Origin: Neopestalotiopsis rosae | Taxonomy: Eukaryota; Ascomycota; Sordariomycetes; Amphisphaeriales; Sporocadaceae | DNA length: 64,000 nucleotides | Direction of reading: 5' to 3' | Assembly: GCA_023078685.1 (NCBI GenBank) | Contig: JALGAS010000004.1 | Location: 3,286,001 to 3,350,000 of the forward strand | The notes under the pieces: generated by a model | What the model was told of the DNA's origin: nothing | Database searches by the model: none | Seen by the model: only the letters and a program-made list of their open reading frames with translations | Shown: positions 10,576 to 22,297 of the stretch, in pieces | Layout: every line of letters begins with the position of its first letter | Numbering within the stretch: position 1 is the first letter of the stretch | Program-made: the position numbers and the translations under genes

Positions 10576-11916
10576 ATGCCCCCTGCGTATAGCGCACCAC
10601 TAGTGCCTAGAGCCCGACGCAGGCAGCATAATAAGTCTAGGGGAGGTTGCGAGGGATGTCGCCGTCGCAAAGTTAAGGTAAACATTTCTTGTCTTCCAAT
10701 AAAAATGGAGTAAATATTGATATGTCACCAGTGCGACGAGATCAAGCCTATTTGTCAGTCTTGCGAAAGATTCCGTTTGCCTTGCAAATATCCGTCGGAC
10801 TCGAATTCACTGCCGGGAGCCACCGTGGATAATGCCAATGTGGGCGAGCAGCCCCGAAAATCTGGTCGCCCACGCAAGAGCTGGGCTATTTCATCACCGT
10901 TACCTTCATTGTCGTCCCCGCAAGATGTACAAACCAGCTCCGAGACAGATTGCAACAATCGATCGCACCCTATTCAGCTCAACATAGATGAACTTGAGCT
11001 CTATCATAATTTCATTATGAACTCATCTCAATACTTTGGCTACCCCAAGCTTTGGCAAGAAAAGGTCCCACAAATGGCCTTCAAGGTTCCCTGCATTCTA
11101 CACCTGGTGATTGCATTCTCAGCTCTGCACATGGCCATAATTAGACCCGAAGAGTCTCGCAAATTCGAAAGTATTGCCGATACACATTACGCATTGGGAG
11201 TGCCAGCAGTCACTCAGCTAATGAAAAATATCAACAAGGACAATGCCCCCATACTATTCATTGCCAGCAATCTCATCTGCATCTCCACCTTTGCCAGACG
11301 GCCGGCTCCCGGACATCTGCTCCTCGTCGCTGAAGGGTCTGAGGTCCCGTGGTTGAATCTGTTTCGCGGGGTGCGCTTTGTTATCGAGACCATGGGAGCT
11401 GAAGCCATATTCGTGCCTCTGGGTAGTATGGGAGCTTGTTTCCAGGCTGGCGATTATTCGCACCTCAAATGCGATGCAAAGGTAGTATTGTGGGAAGCGC
11501 ACTTTGAATCGCTATCAAGGCTTGTTTCTGAAGCTGAACCTTATGAGAAAGAGACGTATCAATACGAACTTGGATCACTAAGCAGTTGCTTCTCTGCCGC
11601 CTTTGGTACAGAGGAGACACCGAAGAAGATGGACGGCTCCCATTTCAAGTCCGTCACGAGTTGGCTTTATAATCTACATGATGACTATATCGTGCGCCTG
11701 CAGAAGAAACAACGGATTGCGCTCGTACTACTTGCACAATTCGCCGTGGCGCTTCGCAGCATTGAGAATGGACCATTTGGTAGAGGATGGAGCCGGCATA
11801 TATTGAACGAGATCGAAGGTCTTTTGCATCCTCAGGACATTTCCTGGTTAATCTGGCCAATCGCCCAAGTCCAGGAATGGGATGACCTTAGGGGCGATGA
11901 ACACCATATCGTGTGA
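10576..11916 (+). CDS. Zn2Cys6 transcription factor, probable local regulator
   Basis: Two exons, 10576-10677 and 10732-11916, with a 54-nt phase-0 intron (GTAAAC..CAG) that falls inside the zinc cluster; 428 residues. Splicing restores a perfect C-x2-C-x6-C-x6-C-x2-C-x6-C cluster (C25, C28, C35, C42, C45, C52), while the unspliced frame would stop, so the model is well supported. 'SGRPRKSW' after the cluster resembles an AT-hook-like basic stretch. The middle region ('ELYHNFIMNSSQYF', 'VPCILHLVIAFSALHMA') matches the layout of sterol-uptake-control (UPC2-type) fungal regulators. It binds DNA in the nucleus. It is divergent from tannase and convergent with the MCT-type carrier; control of these neighbours is plausible but unproven. 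Confidence 0.93.
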
Positions 11917-12100
11917 TAGCGATGTGCGACATTACAAAAAGACACCTTGAAACACCAAGCAAAATTTCGATTTTCAAGCCGCAATGGCCGAAAGACAACG
12001 CTAGGAATACAGATCGCGAAATCAACAGTCATAATAACCGTGAACCAGTATCCATTATACCATTTTGCCACTAAAAGCGCCTTAAGGACGTAAATTGCAA

Positions 12101-13634
12101 TCAAACCCGTTTGAGCTTGAGAATAGTCTTTGGGCTCAACCACGACAGATCAGCGCGACGTCCAGACTCTGCGAGCCGCGCAATGCTGCGCGTCAAGTCC
12201 GATGTGCCAACCGAGCCCTCGGATTCCAGGTGTGCAATCTTCCAAGACCGCAGCAACACGAGACTCAGCGAGCCAGCCATGAAAGTGCAGCCGACAAATA
12301 TCTGCGCGGGGAGGAAGGTGTTTTCTGCCGTCTTTTGGGAGCCGACAATCTGCATGGCCACGCCCTCGGCAAATGTGGTCGGCAGCACCATCAGTACGCA
12401 GGTCACGGCAAAAATGCGCGCAAGCTTGCTGACGCCGACAACTTCGGCCAGGATGGGCGTTACGGTCGCCCAGAAAATGCCGCAGATGCCGCCGGCAAGG
12501 AGCGCAAAAACGGACAGCAGGGCGAATCCCTTTGCGGGGATCCACAAGGTGAAGCAGAATACACCGCACAGCGCCGTCATGTACATGGCCATATTGATTC
12601 GACCAAGCCTGTCGCTGAAGTATCCAATCAAGGGCCTTCCGAGAGCCAGTCCCAGATTGAGCATTGCGTTGGCGACGGACCCTTGCGTGGAGGTGAGTCC
12701 AATGGAAGTGGCGTAACTAGGCAGCGAGTAAAGCAAGGTGATGTAGCCAAATTCGGTGACCAGTCCCCAAAAGACGACGAGCAGGACCTCGACCCGCGTG
12801 AAATCGCGAATCCGGAACATGGGCCCTTGCCGATTGTGGTGGTGCACGCTATGCGGAACATCCCTCATGGTAACGGCCGCGCCAATGTTGGCGATCAGTG
12901 TGCACAATCCGAGAATGCGATATGTCCACTCTATCCCGACGCTCTGGATGGCGGCGTTGGTGGCCAGACTGTATACGACTCCGCCTCCGCCAGCACCCGC
13001 AGTGGACAGGCCGACAGCTAGGCTGCGCTTTGTCGAGAACCACGGCGGCAAGGCCGAGGTGGCCGTCACGTACAAGAAGCCCATTCCCCAACCAAAGCAA
13101 ACGCCCTGGCTGAGGAAAAGATGCCAGACTTGAGTGGCATACGAGGTTGTGAACAGGGCGATGAACTCGAGCACTGCACCGATAAGGAGATTCGTGCGAA
13201 GGCCATAGCGATGGTAGCACTTGTTGATGATGGGCGATATGAGAAGTGCTTGTGAAATGGACAAGCCGCCAATCAGCGAGTATTCGAGCTGTGTTGCGCC
13301 TGGAAATTTGTCATTGGCCGAATACCAGGCCAGAATGACTGCCCACGACTATCGAGCAAACGGTCAGCGCTTCCTTTGTGTTGGCTGCGAGGGCGGAATG
13401 GAGAATACCTACAGCGTTGACTCCCCAAGTATGGGCATTGATCAGAAAGACGCTCCACGCGCATACCCAAGCATACCCGCCATTGGGAGCTTCAAAGATC
13501 AATGGGGCAGAGATTTGCGACTCGACCTGTCTAACCGGCTCGCTCGGTCTGACCTCTTGCAACTCAAAAGTGTCAAAGGTCGCCTCGCCTCGAACATCAG
13601 TGACGGCGGCTGGAGGAGCTGCCAAAGTCGACAT
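12101..13634 (-). CDS. MFS transporter, monocarboxylate (MCT) type
   Basis: Two exons, 13634-13413 and 13348-12101, joined by a 64-nt phase-0 intron (GTAGGT..TAG, branch-like CTGAC); 489 residues. The MCT signature is present: 'APNGGYAWVCAWSVFLINA', the conserved (D/P)GG(Y/W)xW motif entering helix 1. The splice reads on to 'SWAVILAWYSANDKFPG', a standard family continuation. About 12 hydrophobic segments follow. Fungal members import or export monocarboxylates or related small acids at the plasma membrane. The start at 13634 (MSTLAAPP) is the first ATG in frame. It is convergent with the adjacent Zn2Cys6 gene, with 184 nt between stop codons. Together with the tannase it could handle aromatic or aliphatic acids released by ester cleavage. 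Confidence 0.92.
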
Positions 13635-15048
13635 TTTGCCCAATAGTATGGTCGTCAATATAACTTATGCTTATGTTCAAATGTCACCAATGACAAGCAT
13701 TATATTGTAAATATACTCGCTTTCGCCACGGCTAGTGACGGGCTGAAGCATGTGGAGAAAGCCGATAACGGAACGGATGGCCTGCCGCAACTCTCTTCGC
13801 TATCTCTTGGCTCACGATTACTGGTGGCTCTATCTTGGAAACAGCTACGGTGTATGCTGAAGAAGTTTACGCATATGCTGCGTTTCTTGAGAAACCTGTA
13901 TTATCATGAGTTTTCTTTAATCTGAATCCAGATTTTAAGATAATGTAAGCTTTTCTCCTTCTTCTTTTTTTTTTTTTTTTTTTCAATTTTTTTTTTCCTC
14001 TTTCCCTTCGAGAGTCGATTTAAATCTGTCTTTTCCATTTCTTTATTCCATTTTCCCTATTTTCTCTTATCGCTATTAGGTATGCTTCCAAGATATGCAT
14101 ATCTGTAAATTGAATGCACCCGACCGCCGTGCGCAATCGTCTCCTCAGTGCATCTAGCGGTTGGGCACGGTTTTACAGACCCTCCAGTCCCCAGCCACTA
14201 GTAATACCCTTTTTTTCATCATCTCTACAGAGCGCTACCCGGGGAGTAGCACGATGCGGCGTAAAAGCAACGGAAAGTCGACGCGAAGGCCATGGAATAT
14301 ACTCAGCGCGACCCAGTTTCTGTCAGTCATACACTACGTGCATTGTTCTAGAAGCGATCTTGGAGATCCATGCTGCGAAACCCCGGTCTTGAATTTCAAG
14401 GATCCGTTCACTCGAGGTCACGTGCGATCGCGTTTTAGAACCACCGATAAAACCATCACTAGTTGAATAAAGTAATTGAGAAAAATATATAAAAATAAAC
14501 GTGGATTGTCTGTCTTCACTGTCCACTTCCTGTCACACTGGGGCATTAGTCCGGAAGGCATGTCTCGGCGATAAGGATCATGTGGTCGGATGCACCTCCG
14601 AGACCCTGCGTCGTCACCCGTGCGCACCTCGTTGAAGAAGAGAGGTTGTCCTTAAGCAACAGACCAGGGCCTAGGCATATAATCACGGCAATGCTGACAT
14701 CCAACCTTTTCAATTCTACATCATGTCAAGAAGTCATGAATCGGTGACCGAGGCTTGATGTGGCACGTTCGGGCGACCGCCGTGCTGCCTGCCGATTTGC
14801 CGTACGCGTCGGGGCCTGGCTAAGCGAGATGTTGCATTGGACGACCCTCCGGGAGCATTCTGTTAGCTGGCTGACAACATGGCTCTGCTGCATTGTACTT
14901 ATGTACAAACGTATGCAGCGCTCGTATAGTCCTAGAGTTATATAGGCCCTATATTACACGGTCGCGACACATTATTTTTTACTTGCCGTGGTAGCTTTTA
15001 CAGAAGCTCAATTCATTAACTCATGATCAGGGAGAATTGGCGATCAAA
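13635..15048. other. spacer with long T-rich tract
   Basis: No gene recognised. A pyrimidine/poly-T tract runs over about 13960-14000. It holds the promoters of the MCT gene (leftward) and the tyrosinase (rightward). Confidence 0.45.
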
Positions 15049-16345
15049 ATGTTTTTTGGGCGTATCTTTTGGTGTGCATCTGTGCTGGCAATAACAGCAC
15101 GGGCGGCATCATGTACAGATCCAGCAGTCAGAAAGGAGTGGTGAGTTGACCCGAGACGGAAATATTGAGCTTAAAATCAATGGCGTTTATTGACTGTCAT
15201 GCCAGGAGAACCCTGAATACTACCGAAAAACGGTCATACATTGAGGCAGTCAAATGCCTGACCACGAAACCAGCCATCTCTGGGTTCACTGCGGCAATCA
15301 ATCGGTTCGATGATCATCAAGCAGTACATAGCGACCAGACGCCCAATATTCACTGGGTGGTAAGTACATTGACGTCCACCATATATTGGATCTTTGATTG
15401 ATGCTTCAAACTAGGGCCACTTTATCCTGTGGCATCGTTACTTTACAGCGACTTTCGAGAAAAATCTGCGTGAGGAGTGCGGTTACACTGGTGGCCAGCC
15501 GTGAGTGAAATTTGTCTTGGGGCATCCATTGCGGACATTCCATAGCTGACGCCGCAAGCAGATATTGGAATTGGTCTCTGGATGTCTCCTCGGCCAATGA
15601 TACTAACAGCACGGCCGTATTCTCAAGCCCGGTATTCGACCCAGAGACAGGCTTCGGCGGTAATGGGCCGTATGTAGAGACCAACAGCACGACCAACCCA
15701 TTCAACCTGACAGGACGCACTGGAGGCGGTTGCGTTGCGGATGGCCCCTTTACCCAGGACCAGTTCTCGGTCAACGTGCCCAGCCCCAACTGTCTCACAC
15801 GAGACTTCACGCCACCGATCATGAACAGCTTCGCTCAGCAGAGTCTTGTCGACGCGGTCCTTGCTACCGAAGACTACACTGCGTTTGCTCGGGCGATAGA
15901 GAACGTGCCGAGTTTTGACCAGCCCAACATTCATGGCAGTGGCCACTTTGGTGTCGGTGGTGCGCTAGGTACAATAGGCGATGCTTACAACAGCCCTGGC
16001 GGTGAGTCGACATCTCAACCTATGCCTTTCCTTTACATCGGAACCACCGTCCACCGAATTGCAGCTATTCAGAGAACATGCTCGCTGACAGACCCTATAG
16101 ATCCCTTGTTCTATCTCCACCATGCCCAGCTTGATCGAATTCTCACACTATGGCAGTCCAAGGACCTTTCCGTGAGAACCAACGAAGTGGGAGGTCCAAT
16201 TGTGCCATTCGATTATGGTGGGCAAAATGTTACCCTTGACTTTGAAATCAATATTGGCGCGTTGGCTCCAAATGTAACGCTCAAACAAGTTTTGGGGATA
16301 CAAGGGGATGTCTTGTGTTATACATATGCCGACCTGTCTCAGTAG
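15049..16345 (+). CDS. secreted tyrosinase (type 3 copper enzyme)
   Basis: Five exons: 15049-15140, 15206-15359, 15415-15500, 15562-16001, 16101-16345; all phases agree and give 338 residues. A signal peptide is evident (hydrophobic residues 2-19, cleavage near ARA-AS). Copper site A: H72, H80 and H89 in 'IHWVGHFILWHRYF'. Copper site B: H235 and H239 in 'IHGSGHFGVGG' and H264/H265 in 'DPLFYLHHAQLDRI'. The enzyme oxidises phenols to quinones, for example in melanin or secondary metabolism. It is the short form without a long C-terminal extension. The fourth intron (16002-16100, GTGAGT..TAG) is 99 nt and has no in-frame stop, so intron retention would give a longer protein. Neighbours are a Zn2Cys6 regulator and an acetyltransferase. 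Confidence 0.94.
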
Positions 16346-16452
16346 AGGTAGATAGCACAAAAGCTCAGGCTCACTGTGAGGTGCCTATGGCTGCTGCCCG
16401 AGCTCGTCCGAGGTATACCTGAGAGGAATCGCCATTGTTCGCATAATCAAGA

Positions 16453-18060
16453 TCATGTGAGCGTGACTCCAAGCAACCTGTTTTCAACAAGGTCAAACCA
16501 AAGTCCCTGGAAGCCGTTTTGCCGTTGAGTAGTAACATGATGAACGAAACCTAATAGCTCGGCAGAATCCTGCCTACGAAACCGGAATGATTCAAAAGCT
16601 TTGTATATCTCGATTCCTTGTGAAGGTAATTCCAGCGTAGAAACCAAGAGAGGAAAGTCCAAGGCCAGACCTGTAGTCGCATCTGACGGCCACGCCTTCA
16701 AGATTGAAAGGTCTTCCAGAATGTCGGCGGCGTACTCTTGTGCCACGACGTCTTCAGTCCCAAGAGAGTAACGCAGGCGGTGAATAACAAGCAAAGCCGC
16801 AAGACGATAGCACCGGGCTTGCGCAAGGATGACACTAGCATCGAATGCTGAGTAGGTTATGAAGAAATCCGGCGGCAATTGCGGCTGCCATGTCCGGATC
16901 TTGCATTCAATATCGTGGTAAGGATCTTCATCGGACGAAGGAAGTAGCTCAGTATGGACCAGAGGTGCAGTCGCTTTCAATTTGGCTTGATAGCTCCGTT
17001 CACACAGCTCATAGATCAGGGGGAGCAAAGACGAGGAGAGGCCAGCACACCTATCGACAATGCAGCGAGTTACCGGTGGGACTCGTATCACGGGCACCTT
17101 TCTCCGTATGAGGCACTCGACTGTGTCCAGAAGGACTGGAGTCAGGGTAATAACGTCTAAATCAGGTCGTTCAATGAGAGCAGGATACCAACGTTGAACG
17201 CTTAGTAGGGTCCCACGCGTGATGGTCTGCGAATCTGGCGTCAGAATCAATGCGTTATAGACGTGCATGGCTTGCCCCAGCAAGAGGACCGCGGCGGCGT
17301 CTTCGGCGCTGGCTATATAGGATGAGCTACCCATCAGTCTCTTTAGACAGTGAGTCCCGATCGCTAGATCATGTTCATCCAGACTACCAGATGCCGCATG
17401 CCGCGAGGCGAGCAGGCTCATGGCCACACTGTATGCATCCACGAGTACCTGTGGGGATCGCGCGAAGAGCCGCCGAACCACGGAATGAAATTCAGGCAAG
17501 AAGGCTTTGCCAAGCATGAATGTTCGATGGACATTGAAAAAGCCTTGGGCACTCTCGAGCATATAATTGACCTGCGGAGTGCTACGAAGTGGCGGCTGGA
17601 GAGCACGGAAGTTCGGGGGACAGAAGAAGTCGGACCGCCCAGTAACATCGAGAAGCGCTGTCGCATTGGGGTACGGGAGCTGCTGATGCAACCTCCCCGA
17701 GCGACCGCGGGGGCTCCCGGCCAATGCTTTGGCAGATCCTACAACGCCGCAGCGGGCTGTCGACTGGGACTCGTCCGTCGTGTTCAACTCAACATCATGA
17801 TCGCCGTTGACGAGCAGCATGACTGAGGTGAGGCCATGAGGCAACTGTCGGGCTACTGGGCGACGCCCCATTCGCTTCTTGAGCCTGGGGCAGCATTGTT
17901 TACCGAGTTTGGAGCATCGAGAGCATGAGCTCTGTTCTGCTTCATCATATTTGCACTTTTCTTTGAGCCGGTGGCAGCGCTCACAGGTTATTTGCTTCTT
18001 TCGGGAGACGATAGTGGCTGAAGTCTTGTCAACAATGCTGCCAGTTGGAGACTGAGACAT
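16453..18060 (-). CDS. Zn2Cys6 transcription factor
   Basis: Intronless, 535 residues from the ATG at 18060. The zinc cluster lies at C26, C29, C36, C46, C49 and C56 ('CERCHRLKEKCKYDE..CSRCSKLGKQC'), with basic residues around it. The central region has the alternating helices usual for the fungal transcription-factor domain, for example 'FMLGKAFLPEFHSVVRRLF' near residue 180. Its 3' end converges with the tyrosinase (107 nt apart) and its 5' end faces the acetyltransferase, with about 580 nt between their starts. Control of one or both neighbours is possible; nothing in the sequence names a target. Confidence 0.9.
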   Translation of the reverse strand: MSQSPTGSIVDKTSATIVSRKKQITCERCHRLKEKCKYDEAEQSSCSRCSKLGKQCCPRLKKRMGRRPVARQLPHGLTSVMLLVNGDHDVELNTTDESQSTARCGVVGSAKALAGSPRGRSGRLHQQLPYPNATALLDVTGRSDFFCPPNFRALQPPLRSTPQVNYMLESAQGFFNVHRTFMLGKAFLPEFHSVVRRLFARSPQVLVDAYSVAMSLLASRHAASGSLDEHDLAIGTHCLKRLMGSSSYIASAEDAAAVLLLGQAMHVYNALILTPDSQTITRGTLLSVQRWYPALIERPDLDVITLTPVLLDTVECLIRRKVPVIRVPPVTRCIVDRCAGLSSSLLPLIYELCERSYQAKLKATAPLVHTELLPSSDEDPYHDIECKIRTWQPQLPPDFFITYSAFDASVILAQARCYRLAALLVIHRLRYSLGTEDVVAQEYAADILEDLSILKAWPSDATTGLALDFPLLVSTLELPSQGIEIYKAFESFRFRRQDSAELLGFVHHVTTQRQNGFQGLWFDLVENRLLGVTLT

Positions 18061-18642
18061 GAGCAACGAGTTTGACCTGTTTGACCTGTTTAAAACAGTA
18101 GCCCACAAGGCCTATGGTCACAGATGACGCGCAAAGCGATCGAATGAGTGGAAGGAGGATCCAGTAACCTCGGGACAAGCTCACCAATAATTGATACGCA
18201 GCGACGATATTGAATTGCTGCAGACTCAGAGAGACTCCAGGGGTCCTTCAATCAGGGCGCTGCCACTGGCCAGGCACCGAACGCCCCTTGTCGTGACGCA
18301 CCACCAAAGCAGCACTACAGATTACTGGTCGCGCGCTAGAAACACCGCTCGGCGCTAAGTTTCCTTCCCACCCGCTCACACCTTTCCCGATTCAGCAAAA
18401 AGTTTCCGGTCGGCATGAGAACATTGGAAGACGACCGGATACTTTCTTCCTGTCAAGGTCAAGTATAATGTTTTGTTGCCTCGCTTAAGTGGTGGTTTGC
18501 TCCTGCCGATGATGAGAAATTCGTCCAATATGTGCCTTCTCGTTGCTATTAAAATGAACAACCTGTCCCGATCTCCCTGTGCACCTCCGACCTTCAATGT
18601 CCACGAACAAGAACAAACAAGCGCATCTGGAAAAACAACAGT
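18061..18642. promoter_or_regulatory. divergent promoter, Zn2Cys6 regulator and acetyltransferase
   Basis: 582 nt between the two divergent starts. No clear TATA box or palindrome was recognised. The region is listed because both 5' ends must lie in it. Confidence 0.35.
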
Positions 18643-20139
18643 ATGAGGTTCGCGAGTGAGTGGAGCCTGTTTTCTGGATTGGTCGCTATGTGCTGACAAG
18701 AAACAGGTCCAAACGAGTTGCGAGTGATAAGCCGCGAATACCATGGCTTCTACAATGCAGTTGTCGTCGGAGCCATCTACGAAACTTCGGATTCGGACTT
18801 TGATGTCTATTCACCCTATTCCTTTTACGGTGCCACCAAGCACTGCATCGACAAACATCCGACCTTAAGCGCGATTGTACGTGATCAGCATACTGACAAA
18901 GCGTACTATGTGCGTGTGCCAACGATCAATGTTCAAGACCACATCAAAATCGTGAATGAGGGCGACGTAGGGGCTCTGGCAGACGGAGAAAAGGGTGTCA
19001 GTGAGCTAGAGAAGATTGAGTCGCTGCTGCCGGCGATTCTCAACGATCCCTGGCCATCGGATATTCCACCTTGGAAAATTACTATTCTTCCTCTGCCATT
19101 TGCAAAGCAAGACCACCATCGTCAACGATGCTTCATTGCGCTGTCCTTCTCGCACGCTCTGGGCGATGGTCGGAACGGCTTTCTATGGCACCAGACGTTC
19201 AGGGATGGACTGTTGAATATTGTCGACAAGGAGGCTTGCACATCGCTAGCTACACCCGTTGGCGAATTTCCTACCCCGTTCGACACTCCGAAGAATTTAC
19301 CCATCTCTTGGGGCTTCCTTCTCCGGCCACTGATCGCCGTACTGCTGCCCAAGTTCTTGGCCGAATTCCTTGGGCTCCGGCCCAACAGAAGCAATGTCGA
19401 CTCCAACACTTGGACCGCAACTCGAATGTTTCGGGAGCCGGGTCCCCATCGTACTTCTCTCCGGTTGATATCAATAGACTCTGCAACGACGCAAAATATA
19501 CTGCAGCTTACAAGAAAGCATGGAGCAAAGCTCACGGGAACCATGAACCAGTCATTTGCTCGAGCGTTGAGTAAGGCAGACCCGCGAAGCGAAGCGACAA
19601 ACTTTGTCTCTGGCACGGCAGTGGACATGCGGCGCGCGGTCGGCAGAACAGGCGAGATGGGCTTCTTTGTCAGTGCTTGTTATGGAACCCATGAGCGTTC
19701 GGAGGATTGGGCCAGTCCCTGGACCGAGACAACGTGGGCGGGTGCGCGCGCGTTGACGGAAAAGCTAGCAGAGGCTGCGGTGACGCTGCCTGATCAGCCC
19801 ACTGGCTTGTTGAGATACGTGCCAAGCATGACCAAGTTCACAGCATCTAAAATAGGTCAAGAACGAGACAGCTCATTCGATGTCAGCAACCTTGGTGCGT
19901 TTGATGCCGCGGTTTCTGGGAATAACGGCGCATGCAAGATTACGGACGTGGTCTTTACACACTCATCTGGTGTAACGTCTGCCCCATTGACAATCAGTGC
20001 GGCAAGTGCCAAGGGGTCAAGGCTGATGATTACAATTGGGTGGCAGCCTGGAGCTCTTGGAATGTCGCAGGACTTGGAAAAAAAGTTCGTCGACGAAGTA
20101 GCCGCTTTTGTAAAAAGCGATTTGGAGAAACTCCAGTAG
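18643..20139 (+). CDS. alcohol acetyltransferase-like enzyme (condensation fold)
   Basis: A short first exon, 18643-18655, and a main exon, 18707-20139, joined by a 51-nt intron (GTGAGT..CAG with CTGAC branch); 481 residues. 'EYHGFYNAVVVGAIY' near the start and the catalytic HxxxDG motif 'SFSHALGDGRNGF' match the alcohol acetyltransferase family (AATase) of the BAHD/condensation superfamily, which moves acetyl from acetyl-CoA to alcohols. 'SFDVSNLGAFD' and the hydrophobic C-terminal part fit the second half of the fold. The start is chosen because only this ATG splices in phase into the conserved 'PNELRVISREY'. Next to a tyrosinase and a regulator, it could modify a small phenolic or alcohol product. 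Confidence 0.88.
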
Positions 20140-20202
20140 ACTGACACGGGGTCAATAGAGTACATATTTAATGTTTAATAAGCCTTCTTGGCTGAGTTGA
20201 TT

Positions 20203-22297
20203 TCAATCAGACACTCCACATAGATGTTGCTTCCACCACGACTCCTGGGCCTTGTATGCGGCCAAGATGGTGTCCTCCTTCAGCCACCCATGACCTTCTC
20301 CCTCAAACATCATGACTTCGGCGATACGACCTTGGCGCTTCATCTCCTCGGCCATCATGAGGGACTGTTCGGGTGTAACTGCCTTGTCATCCGTACCCTG
20401 CAGCAACAGCAGGGGTGCCTTGACATTGGACACAAAGAACCGAGGGCTCCTCTCGCGGTATATGCGATCACGGCCGGCCCTGTCATCCGCAGACACGCAG
20501 CTTAGAATCAATCGCTCCACATCGTGGCTCTCAAACTTGTACGAGTCGGCCTGGAGCGCGCGGACATCGCAGATGCCGTACGAGCTCACGGCGGCCTTGA
20601 ATGCGTCCGGGAACATGCTAATGGCGGACAAGGTACCGTAGCCGCCCGCGCTGCCGCCGTAGAGGCCGACACGATTTCCGTCTACGAGTTGCTGGCTCAC
20701 CAGATACTGCACTACTTCGTGAGTGTCTTGCACGTCGAGCAGGCCCCAGTAGCCAGTCAGCGCCTCGCGGTACGCGCGGCCGAAACCGGTGGAACCGGTG
20801 TAGTTCACCGAGCACACTGCGAATCCGCGGGACGTCCAGAATTGAATGGAAAAGTCCAGGGCTGGGGAACTGCATCCATTTGGTCCTCCATGAAGGTGAA
20901 TTAGGACTGGAGGAAGCCCTTCGCCTTGGTACTGATGATTTTGCGGTCCATAGAAGAAGGCGTGAACGTTACCAGGTCGCGATTTCCGTGGAACCTCGAT
21001 ATGGCGAGCTTTTGAGAACAGGTCGTCCGGGAACTCGGTTTGGGCCGTAGAACAGAGCGTTTGGAGTTGCGGCTTGCCCGACCGGATCACCGATACCTTG
21101 ACAAGTTTCTTTGAAGAGAGCTGAGTACTACCCAATACTACTATGCTGTCCTCGGATAAGCGAAACACGCCCGTGCTGTGCAGGGCGAGATCAACAAAGG
21201 CCAGTCCGAGATCCTTGGCTTCACCTTTCTCCAAATCAAGCAATACTATGTTGCTAGTGGCGTGTTTGACGTATGATGCAACCACGGTATTCGAATTCAG
21301 GATCACATAAGTAGAGCTATCGATAGATCTTTGTTACTTCAGCTCTCGAAGAAGAATGCATCGCAACTTACCTCCCCATGCGCCAATCTGCGACGGCAAA
21401 CTCGACATCATTTAGTCCCGGGAACTTCAGATGGTTGATGGCGCCGGTTCCGGCCGAGTATGTGTGCAATTGCCAGTATCCAGACTTATCGCTGGCAAAG
21501 AACAAGGTGCCATCGGGTCCCCATTTCGGTTGCGAAATGCTCACCTTGCATGCCTCGCCCGCGAGCTTCTGGGGACTACTTAGGCCACCATTGACCCAAT
21601 CCGAAACCCACAACGTTGTGCCGGTCCAAGGCATATCGGGGTGCGACCACTGAAGCCAGGAAACTTTCTTGCCATCGGGGCTGAAACGAGGGTAGGCATA
21701 AAAGTCGTCTCCAGATGCGATGCAGGTCTCTGTCTTGGTGGAGGCATCAACCACCACCATGGTATTGACCACGCCATAGGCCTGCGTCTCGGGCGTTGCG
21801 TTGCGGTGATCCTCGCGAATGGCAATGATCACATTCTCTTGTGTAGGATGAACAGCATAGTCGGCATAACGTACGCCATCTTCAGCTGACAGGACCAGGG
21901 AGACGTCAGAATTGGCAGGGTCCAGCTTGTACACGTTTTTGGAGTAATTGTCCGTGAAGACAATATGACCAGCAGGTGTCAGGGTGAAACTTGCGCCTCC
22001 CATCTCCTGTACGGAGCCGTGGGCAGAATAGGTCCTTGGCAGAATCTCTCGCGCGTCCGAGCCATCGTAGCTCATAATCGCATAGCGACCTTGTTCGCGA
22101 GGGCGCGATTCTATCCAGTATATACGACCGCGTAGTTCCTACATCCAATTAGACGGCGCTATTTCGGGCTAAAACGTGGCTCCAGCAACACTGACATCGA
22201 CCAATACTTCTTGCAGTGAAATGCTTGCGGTAGACAGAAACTCAGCAGTCAGAGGACTCGGCCACAAGCCTTGAGGCATTGAAGTCTTTCCAGCCAT
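20203..22297 (-). CDS. S9 family serine peptidase (prolyl-oligopeptidase type, S9C-like)
   Basis: Three exons, 22297-22196, 22138-21372 and 21316-20203; 660 residues. The intron at 21371-21317 (GTAAGT..TAG) is clear. The first intron's donor is less certain: GTCAGT at 22195 is chosen, GTTGCT at 22189 is the alternative, both phase 0. The N-terminal part is a WD-like beta-propeller ('GRIYWIESRP', 'FAVADWRMG'). The C-terminal alpha/beta hydrolase domain carries Ser about 512 in 'GLYGGSAGGYG', Asp about 600 in 'LLQGTDDKAVTP' and His about 632 in 'FEGEGHGW'. The family removes or cleaves short peptides or acyl-amino acids. No signal peptide is seen, so it is probably cytosolic. It converges with the acetyltransferase, with only 63 nt between stop codons. 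Confidence 0.94.

Noticed and set aside
12095..13021. 308-codon plus-strand frame
   Set aside because: It is the antisense shadow of the MCT-type transporter exon, whose family motifs and splice site are clear.
15049..22297. Full secondary-metabolite gene cluster
   Set aside because: No polyketide synthase, NRPS, terpene synthase or recognisable precursor peptide in the region.
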